From: Anaerolineae bacterium
GTDB taxonomy: Bacteria; Chloroflexota; Anaerolineae; JAFGEY01
Length of the DNA: 19,193 nucleotides
Direction of reading: 5' to 3'
Assembly: GCA_016929775.1 (NCBI GenBank)
Contig: JAFGIE010000075.1
Span: 1 to 19,193 of the forward strand
Below, in pieces: positions 1-7,376 of this stretch (positions are counted from its first letter, which is position 1; every line of letters starts with the position of its first letter). Made by a program: the position numbers and the translations under genes. The notes below the pieces were generated by a model that ran no database searches, was not told the origin of the DNA, and was given only the letters and a program-made list of their open reading frames with translations.

Positions 1-1
1 C

Positions 2-913
2 TGCGGCATCTGCGGCACCGACATTCACATCGTCGACGGCGAGTTCGCCCCGACGCCGTACCCGATCATCCCCGGGCACGAGTTCTGTGGAACGGTAGCT
101 GGCCTCGGCGCCGGGGTCGAGGACCTGGCGGTTGGAGAGCGCGTCGCCGCCGACCCCAACATCTTTTGTCACACCTGCGACTACTGTCGACGCGAGATGC
201 ACAACCAGTGTCTCAACCTGCGTGCGGTCGGCGTCAACACCGACGGCGCCTTTGCAGAGTACGTGCTGGCCCCACGCGACGTGGTCTATCAGATCGGCGA
301 CCTCCCCTTCGAGCAGGGGGCCTTCATCGAGCCCCTGTCCTGCGTGATCTATGGCATGCAGCGCGCCCGACCCAGGCTGGGCGACGACGTCCTCCTGTTC
401 GGCGCCGGGCCGATGGGCTGCCTGCTCGCGCAAATGCTGTGGCACAGCGGTGCAGCGCGTTTGGTGGTCGTGGATCGCGTCCCCGAGCGATTGGCGCTCG
501 CACGCACGCTTGGCGCGACGCACACCGTGCTTGCGGACGAGAACCAGGACCGTGCTCTGCGCGCGCTTGCGCCGCGGGGCTATGACTTTTGCATCGACGC
601 GACCGGCGTGCCTGCGGTGGTCGAGCGCGCGTTTGACTATTTGGCGCCGCGCGGCACGATGTTCGTGTTTGGGGTCTGCCCAGCCGACGCTCAGGTCCGC
701 GTCTCCCCCTACCAGGTCTTTCGCAACGATTGGCGCGTGATCGGCAGCTTTGCCACATGCTACACGTTCCAGGAAGCGATCCGGCTGCTTCGCGGCGGCG
801 TGGTGCAGGTCGAGCCCCTGATCTCGCATCGCCTGCCGCTTTCCGAGGCAGCGCGGGCTTTTACGGCGATCCAGGACGATCCCCGCCGCATGAAAGTCCT
901 GATCCGCCCCTGA
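2..913 (+). CDS. Zinc-dependent medium-chain alcohol/polyol dehydrogenase (5' truncated)
   Basis: This is the C-terminal 303 residues of an NAD(P)-dependent medium-chain dehydrogenase; roughly the first 35-40 residues lie outside the window. The visible protein opens with CGICGTD, which carries the catalytic-zinc cysteine, followed by PGHEF, the second catalytic-zinc site. The structural-zinc lobe is complete: four cysteines spaced C-x2-C-x2-C-x7-C. The Rossmann fold shows GAGPMG and an acidic residue at the end of the next strand (VVVDR). The family oxidises secondary alcohols or polyols (sorbitol, threonine and similar) in the cytoplasm; the sequence does not identify the substrate. It ends 67 bp before the next gene and no terminator is seen between them, so they may be co-transcribed. 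The family assignment is firm and the substrate is unknown. Confidence 0.93.
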   Translation, partial: CGICGTDIHIVDGEFAPTPYPIIPGHEFCGTVAGLGAGVEDLAVGERVAADPNIFCHTCDYCRREMHNQCLNLRAVGVNTDGAFAEYVLAPRDVVYQIGDLPFEQGAFIEPLSCVIYGMQRARPRLGDDVLLFGAGPMGCLLAQMLWHSGAARLVVVDRVPERLALARTLGATHTVLADENQDRALRALAPRGYDFCIDATGVPAVVERAFDYLAPRGTMFVFGVCPADAQVRVSPYQVFRNDWRVIGSFATCYTFQEAIRLLRGGVVQVEPLISHRLPLSEAARAFTAIQDDPRRMKVLIRP

Positions 914-980
914 CCCAGATCCGTTCGCGCGCGATCCGCCCGCCAGTGGTCTGGTAGGTGAACCGCCAAAGGACGTGACA

Positions 981-1514
981 ATGCACACCGTCACTGTGTT
1001 CGGCAGCGCACAACCCCTCCCTGGCGCCGCGCGCTACGAGGAAGCAAGGCTCTTGGGCCGGCTGCTGGCTCAGGCAGGCTGCCGCGTCGCCAACGGCGGC
1101 TACTCTGGCACGATGGAAGCCGTCAGTCGCGGCGCCGTCGAGGCAGGCGGCGCGGCGCTCGGCGTCACCTGCGCAGCGTTCGACGGTGCGCGCAGCGGAG
1201 GCAATCCCTACCTCACGGATGCCATCCACGCACCCGACCTGCTCGCCCGGCTGCGCCTCCTGATCGAACGGGGCGACGGCTACGTGGTCCTCGATGGCGG
1301 CATCGGGACGCTGCTCGAGCTGTTCCTGGTGTGGAACCTGCTCGCCATCGGGGTCGCCGCCCGTCCCTGCATCCTGGTTGGGCCGCACTGGCGGCGTGTG
1401 CTCGCGGACCTGGAGCGAGAGACGCAGGTCGAACCGCGCCACGTCGCCATGCTGCACGTGGTGGACACGGTTGGCGAGGCGGCGAACCTGCTGGAGCAGC
1501 TCCTGGCGGAGTGA
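981..1514 (+). CDS. LOG-like (SLOG / TIGR00725-type) nucleotide-binding protein
   Basis: This 177-residue protein has the Rossmann-like fold of the LOG/SLOG superfamily, once misnamed lysine decarboxylase. An N-terminal VTVFGSA strand is followed by NGGYSGTMEAVSRGA near residues 38-52 and DGGIGTLLE at 105-113. True LOG phosphoribohydrolases, which release cytokinin bases from nucleotide monophosphates, carry PGGxGTxxE; here the first Pro is Asp, so nucleotide binding is likely but LOG activity is not assured. The start is ATG 981, because AAAGGA at 968-973 lies 7 bases before it; the GTG two codons upstream would be too close to that site. A role in nucleotide hydrolysis or sensing is inference. 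Confidence 0.85.
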   Translation: MHTVTVFGSAQPLPGAARYEEARLLGRLLAQAGCRVANGGYSGTMEAVSRGAVEAGGAALGVTCAAFDGARSGGNPYLTDAIHAPDLLARLRLLIERGDGYVVLDGGIGTLLELFLVWNLLAIGVAARPCILVGPHWRRVLADLERETQVEPRHVAMLHVVDTVGEAANLLEQLLAE

Positions 1515-1639
1515 CAGGGCATCGCTGCACCCACCTGAGGCGCCACACAAGCACTCCACTGGCTCGCGCCCCGACCCCGGCGTGCCATATCGCCGCGCAC
1601 GTCCCCGGACGCAGTTCCCCCACCGCTGCCCGCTGGTCC

Positions 1640-1668
1640 TTGCCTTCATGACATAACTGCGGTATAAT
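1640..1668 (+). promoter_or_regulatory. Sigma70-type promoter for the glycosidase/PGRP fusion gene
   Basis: TTGCCT (1640-1645), a 17-base spacer and a perfect TATAAT (1663-1668) lie 42 bases before the ATG at 1711. It sits in the 196-bp gap after the LOG-like gene. Predicted transcription start is near 1675. The rest of the gap, 1515-1639, shows nothing recognisable. Confidence 0.75.
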
Positions 1669-1710
1669 GGGAGCAGTGTGGGACCACTCGTCCACATCAA
1701 GGGGGGGACA

Positions 1711-3966
1711 ATGGCGGACGCAGCAGCATTTCCCAGGTACATCTTTGGCCTGCACGAGCCCGGCGGCGAGTGGCTGATGGCTGAAAAGGGCCGGCGTGGC
1801 TGGATCGTCTTCACACACGAGCTGGGGCGAGACCCCAACAACCGCAGCGGGCACGACTATCGCCCCTGGACGGACCGCGGTTACGGCGCCATCGCGCGGC
1901 TGAACCACGGCTACGGCGCAGCAGGCACCATCCCCCTCCCACAGCACTACGACGCCTTTGCCCAACGGGTCGCCAACTTTGTCGCCGCCAGTCCGGGCTG
2001 CCACGTCTGGGTGATCGGCAACGAGATGAACCACCAGCAGGAGCGTCCAGAGGGGCAGCCCATCGCGCCGGAGCAGTATGCGCGCTGCTATGCCAAGTGC
2101 TGGGAGCGGATCCATGCCCTAGCCGGACACGATCAGGACCAGGTGGCGATCGGGCCCGTGGCGCCGTGGAACGCCGCCACGACCTACGCAAGCAACGAGA
2201 GCGGCGACTGGGTCCGCTACTTTGGCGACGCGATCGACGCCATCCTCGCGCTCGGCGCCCGGATCGGCGCCGTCGCGCTGCATACCTACACCCACGGCAC
2301 CGACCCCAACCTCGTATTCAGCGGGCAAAAGATGAACCCGCCCTTTCACAATCGCCACTACAACTTTCGCGCATACCAGGACTTTATGTCTGCGATCCCC
2401 CCTGCCCTGCGACACCTGCCGGTCTATATCACCGAGACCGACCAGAACGACCCGTGGGAGAACGCGAATCGAGGCTGGGTACGGAACGCCTATCGCGAGA
2501 TCCATGCCTGGAACAGCACGCTGGGCCACCAGCAGATCCGGGCGCTGGTCCTTTACCGGTGGCCCAAGTACGACCAGTGGTACATCGTCGGCAAGGGCGG
2601 CGTGTACGACGACTTTCGCGCCGCGATGGACAACGAGTACGTCTGGCGCGAGATGGCGCCGCCTCGTCGCATCGACGGGCACACCGTGCAGGGCGGCTTC
2701 CTCGACTTTTACCTGCGGATCGGCGAGACCTGGATCGGCAAGCCTGTATCGGACGAGGTCGTGGAAGCCGGGCTCCGCACCCAGTACTTTGAGCGGATGG
2801 TCCTCCAGCAGGATTGGACTGGCGCGATCACACTCCGCGACGCGGGCGCTGAGGTCTTGCGCCTGCGCGCGCAGCTGGCGGAGCTTCAGGCTGAACTCAA
2901 CCAGGCGCGGGATCAGGTCAGCGAGACGGAGCAGCAGGTCCACCAGCTGCAGGAACAGGTGAGCGCTCTCGAGAGCGAGGTCGTCCCGCTGCGAGAGCGT
3001 GCCAGTGCCCTGGAACAGCAGGTATCGGCGCTCCAGCAGGAGCGAGAGGCCTTGAAGCGCCGGATCGCAGAGCTGGAGAAAGAGCTGGAGGCCTGCGAGC
3101 CCGGAACAGCCCCGCAGACCATCACAGAGGTCGTCCGTCCCGCCTGGGGCAACACGGTCTACCAGCTCGTGCGTGACCCAGTGAACGAATACCCGCAGCG
3201 CTCGTTGTCAGGCGTGCAGGTCCTGACCGTCACCCACACGGCGGTCTCGCCCACAGTCACCGCTGCCGAGGTCGCGCGTTTCCACGTCGACCACATGAAG
3301 TGGCCCGGGATCGGGTATCACTTTTTCATCGACGCCCAGGGCCGCGTGCAGCGCACCAACGAGCTAACCGCAGCCTGTTACCACGTACAGCAGTGGGACC
3401 CGGTCAGCATCAGCATCGGGGTGGCAGGCAACTTTACCGAGGTCGTGCCCACCGCAGCGCAGATCGCCAACACGGCTCACCTGCTCGCCTGGTTGCTGCA
3501 GGAGCTGAACCTGCCCATCGACGCCGTCAAGGGCAAGCAGGAGCTGGTGGACACCCAGTCACCCGGCTACCAGTGGCTCGCCGGCAAGGTCTGGAAGAAC
3601 ATGCTGCTCGACCAGATCAAGACGATGCAGGCTCAGCGGGTGGTCGAGCACACGCCGCTGCCGCTCGCCCACTACATGCTCTTCTGGGGATCTGGCGCGG
3701 GTTGGGCCAGCGAGGAGTGGCAGGGCGCCCAGCCGTACATTGCCCGTTTCCGTCCCACACACGGCTTCTCGCTCGCCGAGGCGCGCCTCGCACGCTATGT
3801 CACCATCGTGGGCAACACGAGCGGCATCGGCATGGACGTCGAACGCGCGTTGATCGTCGCCGGCTGCCGCGTGGAACGCATCGCCGGAACCACGCCTGCC
3901 GAGACCTGCGAGATCCTGCGGCGCATGGCCGAGCGAGGCCAACGCTTCATGAACCTTATAGTCTGA
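1711..3966 (+). CDS. Clan-A glycosidase-like / coiled-coil / PGRP-like / CWB2-like fusion protein
   Basis: This 751-residue protein has four parts. Residues 10-320 look like a clan-A glycoside hydrolase TIM barrel: GNE at 103-105 gives a candidate acid/base Glu105, and YITET at 239-243 a candidate nucleophile Glu242. Residues 377-462 are a long charged coiled coil. Residues 475-625 resemble an Amidase_2/PGRP domain, with THTA at 508-511, IGYHFFID at 534-541 and DTQSPG at 614-619. Residues 690-745 (YVTIVG, VERIAG) resemble one cell-wall-binding type 2 repeat. The PGRP part keeps His509, but the usual second His and Cys zinc ligands appear as Lys609 and Ser617, so it probably binds rather than cuts peptidoglycan. 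No signal peptide or membrane segment is visible. ATG 1711 follows a G-rich Shine-Dalgarno at 1701-1707; the GTG at 1678 lies almost at the predicted transcription start and was not chosen. The domain calls are from motifs only. Confidence 0.8.
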   Translation: MADAAAFPRYIFGLHEPGGEWLMAEKGRRGWIVFTHELGRDPNNRSGHDYRPWTDRGYGAIARLNHGYGAAGTIPLPQHYDAFAQRVANFVAASPGCHVWVIGNEMNHQQERPEGQPIAPEQYARCYAKCWERIHALAGHDQDQVAIGPVAPWNAATTYASNESGDWVRYFGDAIDAILALGARIGAVALHTYTHGTDPNLVFSGQKMNPPFHNRHYNFRAYQDFMSAIPPALRHLPVYITETDQNDPWENANRGWVRNAYREIHAWNSTLGHQQIRALVLYRWPKYDQWYIVGKGGVYDDFRAAMDNEYVWREMAPPRRIDGHTVQGGFLDFYLRIGETWIGKPVSDEVVEAGLRTQYFERMVLQQDWTGAITLRDAGAEVLRLRAQLAELQAELNQARDQVSETEQQVHQLQEQVSALESEVVPLRERASALEQQVSALQQEREALKRRIAELEKELEACEPGTAPQTITEVVRPAWGNTVYQLVRDPVNEYPQRSLSGVQVLTVTHTAVSPTVTAAEVARFHVDHMKWPGIGYHFFIDAQGRVQRTNELTAACYHVQQWDPVSISIGVAGNFTEVVPTAAQIANTAHLLAWLLQELNLPIDAVKGKQELVDTQSPGYQWLAGKVWKNMLLDQIKTMQAQRVVEHTPLPLAHYMLFWGSGAGWASEEWQGAQPYIARFRPTHGFSLAEARLARYVTIVGNTSGIGMDVERALIVAGCRVERIAGTTPAETCEILRRMAERGQRFMNLIV

Positions 3967-3972
3967 GGAACG

Positions 3973-4773
3973 ATGGAACGACCTACCGCCTACCGCGTCG
4001 AGCTGGAAGTCTTTGCCGGACCGCTCGACCTGCTCCTGCAGCTGATCGAGCAGGAACAGATGGACATCACCGAGATCTCACTCGCCAAGGTCACAGACCA
4101 GTACCTCGCCTACCTGCGCCTGGTTGAGGAGCGGCAACCGGGCGAACTCGCCCAGTTCGTCGCCATCGCCGCGCGCCTGCTGGTGATCAAGTCACGTGCC
4201 CTTCTGCCACAGCCGCCGCGCACCGACGCGGATGAGGAAGAAGATGTGGGCGTAGATCTGGTGCGCCAGCTCCGCGAGTACCGGCGCTTCAAGCAGGTCG
4301 CCATGACGCTGCGCGACCGCGACGAGGCAGGCTTGCACATGTACCTGCGCGCGCTCCCTGGCGCCCGGACCACGCGCATCGAACCGCGCCTCGACCTTGA
4401 GAACACTTCCCTCGATGACCTGATCGACGCCTTGCGCAGCCTGCTCGAGGATGAGACCGTAGCGACGGACGACGCGCTCATCGTGCCCTACGCCGTGACG
4501 ATCAGCGAGCGGATCGACCACATCGGCACGGTCCTCCGCGCGCGCGGTCGCGTGCGCTTCACCGAACTGCTCCGGCAAGGTCACTCGCGCCTGGAGCTGA
4601 TCGTCACCCTGCTCGCCATCCTCGAGATGATCCGGACCAAGCGTGTGACCGCCCACCAGGAAACGCTCTTTGGCCCGATCGCGATCGAGGCCCTGCGGGG
4701 GGAGGATCCCGGCACAGCCCCCAGCGCCGCGCCGCCGGACGGCACGGATGACGGCGCTACGATGGACGTCTAG
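3973..4773 (+). CDS. scpA: Segregation and condensation protein A (ScpA)
   Basis: This 266-residue kleisin bridges SMC dimers in the bacterial condensin complex with ScpB and acts on the nucleoid. The N-terminal kleisin signature is clear (VFAGPLDLLLQLIEQEQMDI, residues 13-32). An acidic middle linker follows, and the C-terminal winged helix contains RVRFTELL and the ILEMIRTKRV region. The gene begins 6 bases after the fusion-protein stop, and that stop TGA lies inside its GAGGA ribosome binding site, so translation is probably coupled. scpB often follows scpA, but here the next gene is on the opposite strand and overlaps the scpA end by 17 bases. The length is typical for the family. Confidence 0.95.
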   Translation: MERPTAYRVELEVFAGPLDLLLQLIEQEQMDITEISLAKVTDQYLAYLRLVEERQPGELAQFVAIAARLLVIKSRALLPQPPRTDADEEEDVGVDLVRQLREYRRFKQVAMTLRDRDEAGLHMYLRALPGARTTRIEPRLDLENTSLDDLIDALRSLLEDETVATDDALIVPYAVTISERIDHIGTVLRARGRVRFTELLRQGHSRLELIVTLLAILEMIRTKRVTAHQETLFGPIAIEALRGEDPGTAPSAAPPDGTDDGATMDV

Positions 4774-5158
4774 ACCATCGCCAAATCGCGATCGCTGCAG
4801 CCGTAGCGCCCACGGCATCCACGAGCACGTCCACCGGGGTACCATTTCGGCCCGGCACGAAAGTCTGGTGGAACTCGTCTGACGCCGCGTATGCCACTGC
4901 CGCCACCCACGCCACGCCGATCCGCGAGCATCCCGCCGCCTGCCAGATCAGCAGCGTCAGGATCGCATACTCGAGCACGTGCGCACCCTTTTTGAGGAGC
5001 ACGTCCCACACTGCACTGGGCGCGTGAGGCAGCGTCGGCTGCGCCGAGACGAGATAGATCAGCGCCATCCAGACCAGCGGCAGCAGCCAACGCACCGTGC
5101 GGGGCCACCTCCGGTGCCAGGCTGCCAACCGGACAGGTAGAGCACGCCAGTCCGCCAC
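4757..5158 (-). CDS. VanZ-like membrane protein
   Basis: This is a small integral membrane protein of about 133 residues with three to four hydrophobic helices. It carries the VanZ-like signature: KKGAHVLEYAILTLL, then SDEFHQTFVPGRNGTPVDVLVD with the DExHQ and PGR residues, and a final small-residue helix. VanZ relatives are linked to teicoplanin resistance and are common in cell-envelope contexts, but their biochemical role is not known. It is the second gene of a two-gene operon with the Nudix gene upstream. Three in-frame GTG codons are possible starts (5167, 5164, 5158). GTG 5158 has the best-placed ribosome site (GGGGGAG, 8 bases away) and starts 2 bases after the Nudix stop. The 3' end overlaps convergent scpA by 17 bases. 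Confidence 0.85.
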   Translation of the reverse strand: MADWRALPVRLAAWHRRWPRTVRWLLPLVWMALIYLVSAQPTLPHAPSAVWDVLLKKGAHVLEYAILTLLIWQAAGCSRIGVAWVAAVAYAASDEFHQTFVPGRNGTPVDVLVDAVGATAAAIAIWRWSRRPS

Positions 5159-5160
5159 GC

Positions 5161-5616
5161 TCACCACTCCCCCACGTGCACGCCCCCGCCGGCGGCGAAC
5201 TCTTCTAGGCGGCGACGAGTGCCGGGCGATGTGCCTGCCGGCAGCGCGTCGAGCGCATAGAACGCAAAGCGCTCGATCTCGCCGTCCGTGCGGCCCGAGA
5301 GGGTGTAGTCAGTGCACACAAACACCGCGACGTGGTCGCTCTTGCCTTCGTACAGGTTCGTGTACACGCCCAGCAGCCAGAGTGTGCCGAGGGTCGCGCC
5401 CACTTCCTCCTTTGCTTCGCGCCGTGCTGCCTGGACCAGCGTCTCGCCGCGCTGCACCCCGCCGCCCGGCACGTACCACGCGTCCTGGTACGTGTGCTTG
5501 ACCAGCAGCACGTGCTCGTCCCGGATCAGCACCACGCGCACCCCAACCGTCACTGGGCGCCTGAGGCCCCACCACAGGCGCAGGCACCGGTATCCGAACC
5601 GCCGCAACCTACTCAT
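5161..5616 (-). CDS. Nudix hydrolase
   Basis: This is a 151-residue Nudix-fold pyrophosphatase. The Nudix box G-x5-E-x7-REUxEExGU is intact at residues 52-74 and includes the metal-binding REAKEE core. The family hydrolyses nucleoside diphosphates linked to another moiety, such as NTPs, NDP-sugars or ADP-ribose; the substrate cannot be read from the sequence. The N-terminal basic/Trp segment (residues 1-20) could be a short amphipathic helix. ATG 5616 was chosen because AGAGGA lies 7 bases upstream; an in-frame extension to 5691 has low-complexity content and no good ribosome site. It is the first gene of an operon with the VanZ-like gene and is probably read from the minus-strand promoter near 5713-5741. 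Confidence 0.92.
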   Translation of the reverse strand: MSRLRRFGYRCLRLWWGLRRPVTVGVRVVLIRDEHVLLVKHTYQDAWYVPGGGVQRGETLVQAARREAKEEVGATLGTLWLLGVYTNLYEGKSDHVAVFVCTDYTLSGRTDGEIERFAFYALDALPAGTSPGTRRRLEEFAAGGGVHVGEW

Positions 5617-5712
5617 CACAACGTCCTCTGCTCGTGCCGCTTCCCCTGGTTGTGCGGGGTATCGTGCCGCCCACGCCACGCGCCGACCCACACGTGCGGG
5701 CTACGCCCCGCC

Positions 5713-5741
5713 ATTCTAACACACCCACCCTGGGAGGACAA
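5713..5741 (-). promoter_or_regulatory. Promoter for the Nudix-VanZ operon
   Basis: On the minus strand, TTGTCC (5741-5736), a 17-base spacer and TAGAAT (5718-5713) lie about 97 bases before the Nudix ATG. It is divergent from the promoter at 5768-5796. Confidence 0.5.
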
Positions 5742-5767
5742 CTCTGATCCTAGCGTCGCCGCATCAC

Positions 5768-5796
5768 TTGTAGCCGCCCACGCCCTGGTGTATAAT
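5768..5796 (+). promoter_or_regulatory. Promoter for the small membrane protein and queA
   Basis: TTGTAG (5768-5773), a 17-base spacer and a perfect TATAAT (5791-5796) lie 42 bases before the ATG at 5838. Predicted transcription start is near 5803. Confidence 0.65.
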
Positions 5797-5837
5797 GGCG
5801 ACACGGATGAGGACAGACAGAACGGAGGACACACGTG

Positions 5838-6179
5838 ATGCAAATGCACTGGATGGGGACACTCTCGACGGTTGGCGGGGTCCTGACCCTGCTCGCCGTC
5901 CTGGTAGGCCTCGTCACGTCGATCATCGCCTACGTGCGTGGGGGCCGGTCGCGTGTTGCGCTGCTGGGCGCGCTCGGGTTCTTCCTGATGTTCCTCCTGA
6001 GCTGCTGCTCAGTGGGCTGGGCGTTCACCGAGCAACCCGTCATGCGGCGATTCACACCCCGTGTCGGGGCGAACTACTATGCCATCCGGAGCACTGTCCT
6101 GTTCCTGTTGGGGCTAGTGAACCTGGGTGGGCTCGCGCTGATCATCTCTGCGATCTGGACCGGCGGGCGAAAGGAATAG
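5838..6179 (+). CDS. Small three-helix membrane protein, unknown function
   Basis: This is a 113-residue protein I do not recognise. It has three hydrophobic segments: about residues 9-33 (VGGVLTLLAVLVGLVTSIIA), about 41-63 (LLGALGFFLMFLLSCCSVGW, with a Cys pair) and about 84-108 near the C-terminus. A short basic loop (RGGRSR) separates the first two, suggesting that loop is cytoplasmic. The GGAGGA at 5824-5829 lies 8 bases before ATG 5838; the GTG at 5835 is an equally legal start one codon earlier. It has its own promoter and sits 12 bases before queA, so the two are probably one operon. That proximity does not by itself show a queuosine role. Confidence 0.75.
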   Translation: MQMHWMGTLSTVGGVLTLLAVLVGLVTSIIAYVRGGRSRVALLGALGFFLMFLLSCCSVGWAFTEQPVMRRFTPRVGANYYAIRSTVLFLLGLVNLGGLALIISAIWTGGRKE

Positions 6180-6191
6180 CACGACCGTAGC

Positions 6192-7277
6192 GTGAAGACG
6201 TCCGCCTTTGACTATGCCCTGCCCGCGTCCTACATTGCCCAGACACCGGTCGAACCGAGGGATAGCTCGCGCTTGCTCGTCGTCGATCGCGCGACGAGGA
6301 CGCTGACGCATCGCATCTTCCGCGATGTCGGCGAGTACCTGCGCCCGGGCGACCTGTTGGTCGCCAACGAAAGCCGCGTACTGCCCGCGCGGCTCTCCGC
6401 CCGCAAGCTGCCCACCGGCGGCAAGGTCGAGCTCCTGCTCCTCGTGCGTCGCGACGCGCGCACCTGGGAGGCGCTCGTCCGCGGGCGCAAGACCCCCGTC
6501 GGGACGCGCCTCGCCCTTCTCTCTCCCGACGACCCCGGCGCTGCGCCGGTCGCCTTGGGCGACGTCGTCGACTGGACCTCATCTGGGGCGCGCGTGATCC
6601 GGTGGCAACGCCCCATCGACGACCTGCTCGACGAGCTGGGTCTGGTCCCGCTGCCCCCGTACGTCCACACGCCGCTCTCAGACCCCGAGCGCTACCAGAC
6701 CGTGTACGCGCGCCGCCAGGGCTCGGTGGCTGCCCCGACTGCCGGGCTGCACTTTACGCCCGAGCTCCTGATCGCGCTGCGCCGGCAGGGCGTGCAGATG
6801 GCGTTCGTCGAGCTGGACATCGGCTTGGACACCTTCCGCCCCGTGGAGAGCGAGCGCGTGGAGGACCACAAGATCCACACCGAGCGATGCGCACTCAGCC
6901 CCGACGTCGCGCGCCAGGTCAACCAAGCCAGGCTGGAGGGACGGCGCATCGTCGCCGTGGGCACGACCAGCGTGCGCGTGCTCGAGACTGCCGCACAGCT
7001 CGTCGCGTGCGCGCCAGACGCACAGGAGGGCTCCGCGCAGGCATGCGCTTGGCAGACCGTGCGCGCCTTCAGCGGGCCAACCGACCTCTTTATCTACCCC
7101 GGCTTCGCCTTCCGCGTCGTCGACGCCCTGATCACCAACTTTCACCTCCCGCGCTCCAGCCTCCTGATGCTCGTCAGCGCGTTCGCCGATCGGGACCTGA
7201 TCCTTGCCGCGTACAAAGAGGCTGTGCGCGAGGGCTACCGCTTCTACAGCTTTGGCGATGCGATGCTGATCCTGTAA
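6192..7277 (+). CDS. queA: S-adenosylmethionine:tRNA ribosyltransferase-isomerase (QueA)
   Basis: This 361-residue enzyme transfers and isomerises the ribosyl moiety of SAM onto preQ1 in tRNA, giving epoxyqueuosine at the wobble position of GUN-anticodon tRNAs. The N-terminus matches the family start (FDYALPASYIAQTP, SSRLLVV). Family blocks follow in order: ANESRVLPARL, LPPYVH, YQTVYA, AAPTAGLHFT, a segment giving VELDIGLDTFRPV, the TERC region, VGTTSVRVLE, TDLFIYPGF and the C-terminal ITNFHLPRSSLLMLVSAF. It is therefore full length and looks active. The start is GTG 6192. No ribosome site is visible just before it, so it may depend on coupling with the membrane-protein gene ending 12 bases upstream. 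Other queuosine genes are not in the window. Confidence 0.97.
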   Translation: MKTSAFDYALPASYIAQTPVEPRDSSRLLVVDRATRTLTHRIFRDVGEYLRPGDLLVANESRVLPARLSARKLPTGGKVELLLLVRRDARTWEALVRGRKTPVGTRLALLSPDDPGAAPVALGDVVDWTSSGARVIRWQRPIDDLLDELGLVPLPPYVHTPLSDPERYQTVYARRQGSVAAPTAGLHFTPELLIALRRQGVQMAFVELDIGLDTFRPVESERVEDHKIHTERCALSPDVARQVNQARLEGRRIVAVGTTSVRVLETAAQLVACAPDAQEGSAQACAWQTVRAFSGPTDLFIYPGFAFRVVDALITNFHLPRSSLLMLVSAFADRDLILAAYKEAVREGYRFYSFGDAMLIL

Positions 7278-7290
7278 CAGGTCACACGAC

Positions 7291-7323
7291 AGCTGCCCGT
7301 CCCCTAGCCGGGGACGGGCAGCT
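7291..7323. terminator. Perfect 14-bp hairpin between convergent queA and leuS
   Basis: AGCTGCCCGTCCCC (7291-7304) pairs perfectly with 7310-7323 around a 5-base loop. It lies 13 bases after the queA stop. There is no T-run on either side, so it is a hairpin-only, possibly bidirectional, termination or mRNA-end stabilising element. Confidence 0.6.
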
Positions 7324-7348
7324 ACACAGCGAGCGCGTCAGTGTGCGC

Positions 7349-7369
7349 GCGCGCCCACCCCGGGCGCGC
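7349..7369. terminator. Second GC-rich hairpin next to the leuS stop
   Basis: GCGCGCCC (7349-7356) pairs with GGGCGCGC (7362-7369) around ACCCC. It begins about 8 bases past the leuS stop in the leuS direction and has no T-run. A role in leuS transcript ending is inference. Confidence 0.35.
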
Positions 7370-7376
7370 TGGACGT

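Noticed and set aside
1678..1710. GTG 1678 as the start of the fusion protein
   Set aside because: It is only about 10 bases after the -10 box and has no ribosome site, while ATG 1711 has a G-rich Shine-Dalgarno at a proper distance.
861..1841. Minus-strand open frame of 326 codons over the LOG-like gene and promoter
   Set aside because: It lies antisense to a recognised gene and a promoter, and shows no motifs.
2119..2943. Minus-strand open frame of 274 codons under the fusion gene
   Set aside because: It is the complement of a gene with clear domain motifs; the translation shows no recognisable fold.
7345..7354. Alternating GC run as a Z-DNA site
   Set aside because: It is only about ten bases long and is explained by the hairpin it belongs to.
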